From contig NZ_DS999213.1 in assembly GCF_000156335.1 (NCBI RefSeq), positions 3,088,929-3,152,928 of the forward strand: DNA of 64,000 nt. The letters run 5' to 3'. The translations under genes were made by a program, and so were the position numbers. This DNA comes from Roseobacter sp. GAI101 (GTDB lineage Bacteria > Pseudomonadota > Alphaproteobacteria > Rhodobacterales > Rhodobacteraceae). The notes beneath the pieces are model-generated. The model saw only the letters and a list, made by a program, of their open reading frames with translations. It was not told the origin of the DNA and made no database searches. Of this stretch, positions 56,474-64,000 are shown one piece after another. How positions within the stretch are numbered: the stretch's first letter is position 1; every line of letters begins with the position of its first letter.

Positions 56474-56542
56474 CGCCGCACAGATCGGCCTCATGCCCTC
56501 GCTGCGCGCTCTGGCGGGGGCATCTTGTGAAGGAGAGCCGTC

Positions 56543-56716
56543 ATGCCGCTCGATAGCTATGATCGGGACGTCAGCGGACTGTTTGGCGTAGATACCGAGG
56601 TACGGGCGCTTTGGCCCGGCGGTGGCTGGCTGGAGGGGCAGACATGGCTGCCGGCCAGTGATGGTCTGCCGGAATGTCTCAACGATCGCCAAAGCGCTGT
56701 ACCGTTGCCGAACTAG
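56543..56716 (+). pseudogene. Fragment of an SMP-30/gluconolactonase gene
   Basis: A perfect AAGGAG site at 56530-56535 precedes an ATG whose 57-codon frame reads LFGVDTEVRALWPGGGWLEG and QTWLPAS, the N-terminal pattern of SMP-30/gluconolactonase proteins, then loses similarity (CLNDRQSAVPLPN) and stops at 56714. The rest of the gene is absent. Gluconolactonases commonly neighbour aldo/keto reductases, so this may be a trace of a lost sugar-acid pathway. Confidence 0.4.
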
Positions 56717-56944
56717 AGCGTCGTATCGCGCCGCGCCAGATTATCGACGTGACTTCCAAAGCCTCTGTCTTGATGCTATTCCACACGCATCGAAATGCAT
56801 GCGCCGTGCCCTTCAGTGATCAAACTGTACTTGTAAGTTCGGTCCAACCGGCGCGGTGAGATTTGGGCAAATGCGCAGCGTGCCGCAGGTCTGTGCAGGA
56901 TTTGCCGGACGACGTATCGAAAAGCTGGACGGGGAGTTCTGAAG

Positions 56945-57517
56945 TTGGAAACGATGGAGCCACAAGCACCGAAACACGCGACGATGGCTGATTGCGACGC
57001 CGCGCTGGATCACATTCTGGCTGCACCAACCAGTGGCGCTACGATTGGGCAGCTGTGCTTTCGACCTGATTTTGGCCTTCGGACGTTTCCCGAGGCGTTA
57101 GATATGACCGTCAATCACGGGATCATCGGCGAAAGATGGACCAAGAAGCCTTGGTTAACTCTGCCGAATGGAGACCCCGACCCCAGAATACAGGTTTCCA
57201 TTCTGTCACAGAGGGTCATGGATCTGTGCTGGCGCGATCAGGCAAACACTGTCCATCCCGGCGATCCTATTGTGGTGGATATGAACCTCGGCGCTGCAAA
57301 CCTACCGGTTGGAACGCGGTTACGTGCTGGATCGGCGATCCTTGAGGTAAGCGATAAATTCAACAACGGGTGCATAAAGTGGCGCGAAAGATACGGGAAC
57401 GATAGCCTGCGATGGATCAACAAGCGCGAAAACCGCGATTTTCACCTTCGTGGAATTCTCTGTAAAATCGTGCAAGACGGGACTGTGAAGGTTGGGGATC
57501 AACTGATCAAACTTTGA
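56945..57517 (+). CDS. MOSC domain protein, second copy
   Basis: The protein (190 residues) has MOSC pattern features: GIIGERWTKKPW, PDPRIQVSILSQRVMDL, DMNLGAANLPVGTRLRAG and the conserved cysteine in FNNGCIKWRERYG. It is not closely similar to the MOSC protein at 31206. The start is a TTG at 56945 with GGGGAG upstream, or the ATG nine bases later. Function unknown. GC looks lower than in the adjoining patch. The 225 bases before it contain nothing I recognise. Confidence 0.75.
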   Translation: METMEPQAPKHATMADCDAALDHILAAPTSGATIGQLCFRPDFGLRTFPEALDMTVNHGIIGERWTKKPWLTLPNGDPDPRIQVSILSQRVMDLCWRDQANTVHPGDPIVVDMNLGAANLPVGTRLRAGSAILEVSDKFNNGCIKWRERYGNDSLRWINKRENRDFHLRGILCKIVQDGTVKVGDQLIKL

Positions 57518-57685
57518 CGGGTTCGGGCCATGCCTAACCGTGAAGCATAGGGCCGCTTGTCAAAGGTTCATCTGCATTTTCCCAGCACTCTGTCATTGAG
57601 ACCGATCAATGGACACAAAGTAAGACGTCAACGGCAGCAGCGTGCTTGAAACCCCACGACTTGCAGTTTTGTCAAAATATCTCAC

Positions 57686-58207
57686 TCACTGCTTTCGCCG
57701 AAGAGCAAGCTCTCGATAAAGCGCCGGTTGGGATACTCCAATCGCGTTTGCTACCTTCGTCCATTCGCCCTTCTCGGGCGGGCCGTAAAGGGTCAGCCAC
57801 GCATCCAGCCTGTCGGCCACACGACGCAACCGAAGAATTTCAATGCGCGCTCTTTGGCTCTGGATCTCGCGGGCATTGGCCTTGATCAGCGCAAGCGCCA
57901 ACTCTGGCCTATCGACCAGTGCAGTCAGAAAAGTCGAGCGCGCCACATACGAGATGACAGCCGGTTCCCGGACTACTGCATCGCAATGATAGGCCTCCGC
58001 GAAAAGAGAGGCCTCTGCCAGCAGCATGCCATCGGACGCAATATGCAGCGTGAGCAGTGTGCCATCTGTCATTGGCCGCTGCAGGGCAATCTGCCCCGAT
58101 CGCACCAGATACACAGACCGCACGGGGTCTTCTTGCCGGAACAGTGTTTCGCCTGCAGCAAAGCTGCGCACCGGGGCGTCGTCAAAGAATTGCTGCAAGC
58201 GTGACAT
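57686..58207 (-). CDS. Crp/Fnr family regulator
   Basis: This 173-residue regulator starts MSRLQQFFDDAPVRSFAAGE, has a cyclic-nucleotide-binding-like beta barrel (LFRQEDPVRSVYLVRSGQIA) and a short winged-helix region (EWTKVANAIGVSQPALYREL). It lacks the usual Fnr N-terminal cysteines, so it is not an oxygen sensor of the Fnr class. Two ATGs 12 bases apart are possible. It is divergent from a His/Met-rich periplasmic protein gene across about 60 bases, which suggests that it regulates it. Confidence 0.85.
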   Translation of the reverse strand: MSRLQQFFDDAPVRSFAAGETLFRQEDPVRSVYLVRSGQIALQRPMTDGTLLTLHIASDGMLLAEASLFAEAYHCDAVVREPAVISYVARSTFLTALVDRPELALALIKANAREIQSQRARIEILRLRRVADRLDAWLTLYGPPEKGEWTKVANAIGVSQPALYRELALRRKQ

Positions 58208-58276
58208 GATAGATATCATGCACGGTTCTGGCCGCAGATTATAGGCTGACCCTGAACACATCTTAGGGAGACGCAA

Positions 58277-58864
58277 ATGCGAAAGATACCCGCCCTTGCC
58301 CTGACCGCTTTTTTGGGCACCGCCACAGCCAGTACTGCCCAGACAAGCCACGCGGATCACGCAATGCCAATGGATCACGGCAAACATATGCAAAGCGCCA
58401 CACCGGACGGCGTCATTCTGACAGAGCCGGGTCAAGGGGCATTCGCCGCCTTGTCGGAAGTGGTCAGCGTTCTTGAAGCTGATCCCGAAACCGACTGGTC
58501 CAAGGTCGATTTGGGTGCTCTACGCGATCACCTTGTGGATATGGATCGGGTCGTCAGTAATACGGTGGTCGAGGAAACGAAACTGCCGGACGGTATTCGT
58601 GCGGTTGCCACAGGCGATGCAGATACGATTGCATCCCTGCGCCGGATGGTGCCCGCACATGCTGCGGAACTGCAATCCGACGGCCATTGGACCGTTGCCG
58701 TTTCCGAAGATGAGAAGGGCGCAACGCTGACCGTCACAAGTGACAACGCAGCGGTTGTCGCGCGGATCAAAGCGCTCGGCTTTTTCGGTCTGATGGCGAG
58801 CCGGGATCATCATAGGGCCCATCATATGATGATGGCCCGCGGGCAAGCCCCACACCGCCACTAA
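58277..58864 (+). CDS. Periplasmic His/Met-rich protein
   Basis: The 195-residue protein has a signal peptide (MRKIPALALTAFLGTATASTAQ), then a metal-binding-looking stretch HADHAMPMDHGKHM and a C-terminal cluster DHHRAHHMMMARG. The His/Met pattern suggests copper or another soft metal. The central domain (about residues 50-165) has no family I can name. GGGAG lies before the ATG. The divergent Crp-like gene may control it. Binding of copper is inference from composition only. Confidence 0.7.
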   Translation: MRKIPALALTAFLGTATASTAQTSHADHAMPMDHGKHMQSATPDGVILTEPGQGAFAALSEVVSVLEADPETDWSKVDLGALRDHLVDMDRVVSNTVVEETKLPDGIRAVATGDADTIASLRRMVPAHAAELQSDGHWTVAVSEDEKGATLTVTSDNAAVVARIKALGFFGLMASRDHHRAHHMMMARGQAPHRH

Positions 58865-59117
58865 GATCAGCTTTACCGCGATCATAGTGCGATGATTGAA
58901 AGAGGACCCGATGGCACATTGCGTTCAACGCACAGGTTTCTGACGATGCCGTCCATCTGGGTGAGTGCCAACAGCAGCTGAACTGCGCGCAGGATGCACA
59001 TTGGATCATCTGACGTTTGTAAACGTATCCGTAACGATAGATCACTATCCCTCTGCGTGTCGAAGACGCACTGTTTCCGATGGTAATTGAAAGCAAGTCG
59101 GGAAAGGGACCCTTTAT

Positions 59118-59624
59118 ATGGTGAAATCGTTGTTCGCAGCCCTTCAGATTTTTATTGTTACAGCTTTGCCAGTCTGCGCCAAAGACATGAAAGTGCCGGA
59201 AGGCGACGTCATTCTGACGGTCTGGGGGGCAGTCGGTGTGACAAATGTGGACGAAAAAGCCCAATTCGATCTGGGGATGCTTGAAGCGCTTGGCGACCGA
59301 ACGGTTGAGACGTCAACCATCTGGACCGACGGGCCCCAGACCTTTCAGGGGGTTTCCCTGGATCTGTTGATTGAACGGCTTGGTGCCAGCGGCGATGTCC
59401 TGCGGGCCAGCGCTATCAACGATTATTATGTCGAAATTCCCGTATCTGACGCGGTCGAGGGCGGGCCGATCATTGCCTACAAGATGAACGGCAATGTGAT
59501 GTCCGTGCGGGACAAGGGCCCGCTTTGGGTGATCTACCCCTATGATGCTGACCCCGAATACCGCAGCGAGGTGATCTATTCGCGCAGCATCTGGCAGCTC
59601 GACCGTATCGAAGTGATGGATTAA
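59118..59624 (+). CDS. Small exported SUOX-fold-like protein
   Basis: The protein (168 residues) begins with a signal peptide (MVKSLFAALQIFIVTALPVCA) and a beta-rich domain: VILTVWGAVGVTNVD, QTFQGVSLDLLIERLG, PIIAYKMNGNVMSVRDKGP and WLIYPYD-like text (LWVIYPYDADPEY). This resembles the molybdopterin-binding (SUOX/YedY-like) fold, but the only cysteine is in the signal peptide, so the usual Mo-ligating cysteine is missing. It probably acts as a sensor or carrier rather than an enzyme. It sits 15 bases before the hybrid kinase gene, so the two are probably functionally coupled. Confidence 0.7.
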   Translation: MVKSLFAALQIFIVTALPVCAKDMKVPEGDVILTVWGAVGVTNVDEKAQFDLGMLEALGDRTVETSTIWTDGPQTFQGVSLDLLIERLGASGDVLRASAINDYYVEIPVSDAVEGGPIIAYKMNGNVMSVRDKGPLWVIYPYDADPEYRSEVIYSRSIWQLDRIEVMD

Positions 59625-59639
59625 CCTTTTTGGTGTGAC

Positions 59640-62240
59640 ATGACCGGTGATCGGGTGCTGCCCAAGACAGGAACAATGGACATGCCGCGCTTTGTGACTC
59701 TGGTTTTCCGCCTTCGGCTGCCGCTGTTGCTGCTGTTGGGGACGTTTGTGATTGTCGCGATCCTGTACTTGTCGGGAAATGTCACGCGTGACCTAAGACT
59801 GCTGAATTCTGCCAGCTCCGACAATGTGCAATGGTCGCTTTAACAGACCGAGGTCGAATTTCTGGAATTCGAACTTCATTTGGCAAAGCTGCCCCTGAAC
59901 ACGCCTGATGCACTGGTCACGCTCAGGCGCGAGTATGATATTTTCTTTAGTCGCATCAATACGCTCAAAGACGCGTCAAATTACGAAGCACTGCGGGCGG
60001 AACGATATTTTTCAGACAGCCTGCAAAGTGTTGAAACATTCCTGGATGATACCGTCGGCATCATCGATGCGCCGGATGCCGAACTGGTCGCGCGCTTTTC
60101 AGAATTGCAGTCAAAGGCATCAGAGGTAGGCCCGGCGGTCCGCAGGCTGTCTAACTCCGGTCTTAGCTACTTTGCGCTGCTGTCGGACAGGCGTCGCACC
60201 AATGTTGCCGTGACGCTCAGCCAGATGGCCGTCGGCGTGACGGTCCTGTTGCTGGCCATGCTGTTTCTGGCGCTTTATCTGGGCTATCTGAACCGCCAAA
60301 GCAACCGCCAGCGCATAGCCGCAGTTGAGGCCAGTCACCGGATGAACATCGTGACAAGCACCTCGCTTGATGCGGTAATTGTGGCGGATGCGGCGGGCAA
60401 GATCCTTGATTTCAACGCGGCGGCAGAACAGATATTCGGCTATCAGGCCGGGGACGCCATCGGTCAGGATCTGGGCGCGCTGATCGTGCCGGATGATCAC
60501 CGCCCCGGTCATGAGGCCGGCATGCAGCGGATGCGCGAGAATGGCGCAAGACACGTGATTGGCATGGGCCGGGTGCAGCTGGAAGCAAAGCGCAGAGGCG
60601 GCGCGTGTTTCCCCATCGAACTGGCGGTACAGTCTGCGCAGACCGAAGAAGGCGAGATTTTCATCGCCTTCCTGCGCGATATTTCATCCCGCATTCAGGC
60701 GGAGCAGGAGTTGGTCACGGCGCGCGACCGTGCCTTGGCGGGCGAAAAGGCCAAGACTGATTTCCTGGCCACGATGAGCCACGAAATCCGGACCCCGTTG
60801 AATGGTCTATTGGGCAACCTGACCTTGCTGCATGATACCGACCTGACCGCGCAACAAAGCCGCTACATCAAGAACATGGACACATCAGGCAAACTGTTGA
60901 TGAGCCATATCTCCGATGTTCTGGACATCACGAAATATGATGCGGGCAAGCTGCTTTTGCGGCCCACGGCCATGAACATCAGCACCCTGTTGCAAGATAT
61001 CGTCGACAACCAAAGCAGCGCTGCGACGGCCAGGGGGACGACGCTGGAATGGGCCTGGACGTCGCCACCGGTCGACTGGATTCGCGCGGATCGCGAGCGT
61101 GTCCAGCATATCTTGATGAATGTGATCGGGAATGCCGTCAAATTTACCCATCAGGGCCGGATCACCGTGCATGTCGCCGTGGCGAACCGCGAAGGTGGTA
61201 TGCCCGAAATTGAATTCATCGTCGCAGATACCGGTATTGGCATTGATCCGGACCTGCAATGCCAAATCTTCGATGATTTCACCACCGGGGACAGCTCTTA
61301 TGATCGCAATGTCGGCGGAACCGGCCTTGGCCTTGGGATCGCCCAGCGTTTTGTCAAAGCCTTCGGTGGGGAAATCGAACTGGAAAGTACCAAAGGCGTC
61401 GGCAGTACCTTCAGCATACGCTTTCCTATCGAACCGATTGCTGCCCCCGGCGCGTTGGTCGCCCACCGCAAGACTGCGGGTCACGCGCCGTCGCGGGCGA
61501 TTTTACTGGTCGAGGATAACAAGATCAACCGCATCGTTGCACGTGAAATGATCACGTCGGCGGGGCATCAGGTCTCCGAAGCGCATAACGGGCGTGAAGC
61601 CGTTGAGATGGCCGGCGCGCAAGCCTTTGATCTGATCTTCATGGACATCAGTATGCCTGTTATGGACGGGCGCGGTGCCACCCGCGCAATCCGTGCGGGG
61701 CAAGGGGCGAGCGCGCAAACCCCCATCGTGGCCCTGACCGCCAATGCCATGGCCGAGGAACAAGAGGCGTTTCTATCTGACGGCATGAACTATGTTTTGA
61801 CGAAACCTCTGTCACGCGACGATCTTTTGCACGTGATTGCGCTTCATACGGACAATGCCCATGGCAAATCTTCCGTGCCACAATGCCCGACAGGGGATGT
61901 CGCGGCCTCCAGCCTTGATGAGCTTCGACAAACCTTGGGCGCTGAAAAGTTACAATCGCTGCTTGATCGGTTCGGCCGGGAATTTGATGCTTTGGTTACG
62001 CGCCTCGGCAACGGGTCAGCCGTGTCGCTGGGCGACGTCGCGCAGACGGCGCACCGCATCGCCGGGTCAGCAGCGACGTTGGGCGCGGTCGAGTTGCGCA
62101 GTGCCTTGCTGGCAGTGGAAAAAGCGGCGAAAGCGCAAGATGCAGGTAAGGTGGATAGTCTGGTCACCGACCTCTGTGCAATCTGGGTGACCACCCGGCC
62201 TTTGCTGCAGGCGCAAAATCTTGGAAACCCTCATTCCTGA
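59640..62240 (+). pseudogene. Hybrid histidine kinase with an in-frame stop near the N-terminus
   Basis: The frame opens with a transmembrane segment (LPLLLLLGTFVIVAILYL) and is stopped by TAA at 59841-59843 (codon 68), then continues in the same frame for 799 codons. The rest has a second membrane segment (MAVGVTVLLLAMLFLALYLG), a PAS domain (DAVIVADAAGKILDFNA), HisKA with the phospho-His about codon 381 (TMSHEIRTPLNG), an ATPase domain (DTGIGIDPD, GGTGLGLGIA), a receiver domain with Asp at 61643-61645 (IFMDISMPVMDG) and a C-terminal Hpt domain (TAHRIAGSAATLG). A single C-to-T change could have made the stop. Everything else looks functional. Confidence 0.8.
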
Positions 62241-62300
62241 TGCTTGACGTGATCCGCGCTGGCTGACACCAAGAGCTGCAGTCTTAGAAGAGGTTTCGCC

Positions 62301-63761
62301 ATGCCCCCCCGCGCCATCATGATCCAAGGGACGGGGTCCAATGTGGGCAAGTCCATGCTGGTTGCAGGCCTGTGCCGTGCGGCGCTGCGGCGGGGCATTT
62401 CGGTTGCACCGTTCAAGCCGCAAAACATGTCGAACAACGCCGCAGTCACCGAAGACGGAGGAGAGATCGGCCGTGCGCAGGCCCTGCAAGCCATGGCTTG
62501 CGGTCGCAACCTTTCGGTGCATATGAACCCGGTCTTGCTTAAGCCGGAAACCGATACCGGATCGCAGGTCGTCATTCAGGGCCGCGCCCAAAGCCACCTT
62601 GAGGCGCGTGATTTCGGCGGTGCGCGCGGTGCGTTGCTGAAGCCCGTGCTGGAAAGCTTTGGAATTCTTGCGCGCAGTGCTGACCTGATCATCGTGGAAG
62701 GGGCCGGCAGCCCTGCCGAGACGAACTTACGCAAGGGTGACATCGCCAATATGGGCTTTGCCCGTGCGGCAAACGTGCCTGTCGTGCTGGCGGGGGATAT
62801 TGACCGCGGCGGGGTGATCGCGCAGATCGTCGGCACGCAATCGGTGATGGACCGCGACGATGCTGCGATGGTCAAAGGTTTCCTGATCAACAAGTTTCGC
62901 GGCGATGTGGCATTGTTCGATGACGGCTACGCCGACATCATCCAACGCACCGGCTGGGCAGGGTTTGGCGTGCTGCCCTGGTTCAATGGTGCGCATCTGC
63001 TGCCTGCGGAAGATGCGGTTGATCTGGCTCGCGCAGACACGGGCAGCGGGTTTCATATCGTCTGCCCGATGTTGTCTCGGATCGCCAACTTTGATGATCT
63101 TGATCCGCTGGCGGCTGAACCCTCGGTGCGGTTGACCATGATTCCGCCTGGCACGCCCCTGCCTGCGGATGCTGATCTGGTGATCTTGCCGGGAACAAAA
63201 TCAACGCGCGGTGATCTGGCATTTTTGCGGGCGCAAGGCTGGGATATCGACCTGCACGCGCATGTGCGGCGCGGCGGCCATGTGCTGGGGATTTGCGGTG
63301 GCTATCAGATGCTGGGGCAGGGGGTTGCTGACCCTGACGGGCTGGAGGGCACCGCTGGCGATGACACCGGGTTGGGGTTGCTGGATGTGCACACGCAGAT
63401 GGCCGCGGACAAGACGCTGACTCGCGTGACCGCCCGCCATCTGGCGACGGATGCGCCGATTGACGGCTATGAAATTCACATCGGCCAAACGGAAGGCGTG
63501 GATTGCCAGCGGCCATTCTGCCGGATCGGGGACACGGCAGACGGGGCCATGTCGCGGGATGGCAAGGTCGCGGGGACCTATCTGCATGGTTTGTTCGCGA
63601 ATGATGTGTTTCGCAAGGCGTGGCTGGCACAGTTCGGTCTGGCTGCGGCGTCGGTTTCCTACAGCCAGACGGTGGACGATACACTGGACCAGCTTGCCGA
63701 CCATATGGAGCGGCATCTGGATGTCACGGCGCTTCTGGATTGCGCGGGGGTGATCGCGTAA
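62301..63761 (+). CDS. cobQ: Cobyric acid synthase
   Basis: CobQ (486 residues) amidates the b, d, e and g side chains of adenosylcobyrinic acid a,c-diamide in B12 synthesis. The dethiobiotin-synthetase-like ATPase domain has [15 protein letters not shown] and [14 protein letters not shown]. The C-terminal class I glutaminase has its nucleophile in [12 protein letters not shown] and His in [16 protein letters not shown] precedes the ATG. It begins about 60 bases after the kinase gene. No cobalamin riboswitch is visible upstream. Confidence 0.96.
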   Translation: MPPRAIMIQGTGSNVGKSMLVAGLCRAALRRGISVAPFKPQNMSNNAAVTEDGGEIGRAQALQAMACGRNLSVHMNPVLLKPETDTGSQVVIQGRAQSHLEARDFGGARGALLKPVLESFGILARSADLIIVEGAGSPAETNLRKGDIANMGFARAANVPVVLAGDIDRGGVIAQIVGTQSVMDRDDAAMVKGFLINKFRGDVALFDDGYADIIQRTGWAGFGVLPWFNGAHLLPAEDAVDLARADTGSGFHIVCPMLSRIANFDDLDPLAAEPSVRLTMIPPGTPLPADADLVILPGTKSTRGDLAFLRAQGWDIDLHAHVRRGGHVLGICGGYQMLGQGVADPDGLEGTAGDDTGLGLLDVHTQMAADKTLTRVTARHLATDAPIDGYEIHIGQTEGVDCQRPFCRIGDTADGAMSRDGKVAGTYLHGLFANDVFRKAWLAQFGLAAASVSYSQTVDDTLDQLADHMERHLDVTALLDCAGVIA

Positions 63762-63825
63762 CGGCCCTTGCATCTGATACGCGGCAAAGGGATATAAAGC
63801 GCGAACTAACAGAAAGAGCTGTCCC

Positions 63826-64000
63826 ATGGAACGAAATCTGACTCTGGTCGCCTTGTTTGCGGCCCTCATCGCGGCCCTTGCGCTGATCCCGCAATTCACG
63901 CTTGGCTTTGGTGTGCCGATCACGGCGCAAAGCCTTGGCATCATGTTGTGCGGCACCGTTCTGGGGGCCAAGCGCGGCGCGCTGGCTGTGCTTTTGTTCA
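63826..64000 (+). CDS. bioY: Biotin transporter BioY (partial)
   Basis: The first 58 codons read MERNLTLVALFAALIAALAL, then IPQFTLGFGVPITAQSLGIM and CGTVLGAKRGALAVLLF, the characteristic N-terminal part of BioY, the substrate-binding membrane component of the biotin ECF transporter. The gene continues past the end of the window. AGAAAGAG lies about ten bases upstream of the ATG. Confidence 0.92.
   Translation, partial: MERNLTLVALFAALIAALALIPQFTLGFGVPITAQSLGIMLCGTVLGAKRGALAVLLF

Noticed and set aside
59118..59624. Molybdenum enzyme subunit
   Set aside because: There is no cysteine in the mature protein to ligate Mo, and it is too short for a catalytic SUOX domain.
62241..62300. Cobalamin riboswitch before cobQ
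   Set aside because: The interval is only 60 bases and lacks the B12-box sequence.

Overview
The window reads as chromosomal DNA of a marine alphaproteobacterium of the Rhodobacterales (roseobacter-like). The inference rests on moderately high GC, a class I lysyl-tRNA synthetase, an alphaproteobacterial NDUFS4-type complex I subunit, reductive pyrimidine catabolism genes next to a RutR-like regulator, a DmdA-like protein and several small protein families typical of that order. Most of it is dense core genome. No rRNA, tRNA, CRISPR array, intact insertion sequence or prophage is visible.

Layout. 0-7 kb: a monooxygenase-like protein and an exported MORN-repeat protein on the minus strand, then nadE, gltX, a MATE exporter and a gamma-glutamylcyclotransferase. 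7.2-12 kb: glycine cleavage operon gcvT-gcvH-gcvP behind a tandem glycine riboswitch. 12-17 kb: an inositol-phosphatase-like gene, the ybbA/ybbP-type ABC pair divergent from a TesA-like esterase (the same arrangement as in E. coli), and a cold-shock gene. 17-28 kb: a pyrimidine degradation regulon of preT-preA, a rutR-like regulator, an N-carbamoyl amidohydrolase, dihydropyrimidinase and a four-gene ABC importer. Matching TTTACCA-NN-TGGTAAA palindromes lie in front of preT and in the rutR/carbamoylase intergenic region. 28-46 kb: L,D-transpeptidase, a second cold-shock gene, ettA, a MOSC protein, a universal stress protein gene damaged by a frameshift and followed by a sodium:amino-acid symporter, nadD, dacB, terB-like, class I lysS, a 762-residue beta-helix protein, uvrB and small proteins.

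46.7-51.5 kb: an AsnC-type regulator followed by a DmdA-like folate-dependent C1 transferase, an OsmC protein, an ECHDC3-type crotonase lacking both catalytic glutamates, and an acyl-CoA ligase. This looks like a catabolic unit of unassigned substrate and is the best candidate here for an undescribed pathway. 51.5-57 kb: a decaying accessory patch (LysR, MFS pseudogene, SDR, SDR pseudogene, aldo-keto reductase, fragments of other genes). 57.5-62.2 kb: a Crp-like regulator divergent from a His/Met-rich periplasmic protein, then a small SUOX-fold-like exported protein paired with a large hybrid histidine kinase gene carrying an in-frame stop. 62.3-64 kb: cobQ and the start of bioY.

A recurring theme is broken reading frames: single-base shifts in usp, MFS and SDR genes, and in-frame stops in the MFS and kinase genes. 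Whether these are true pseudogenes or assembly errors cannot be settled from sequence alone. Positions of motifs were worked out by hand and may be off by a residue or two.
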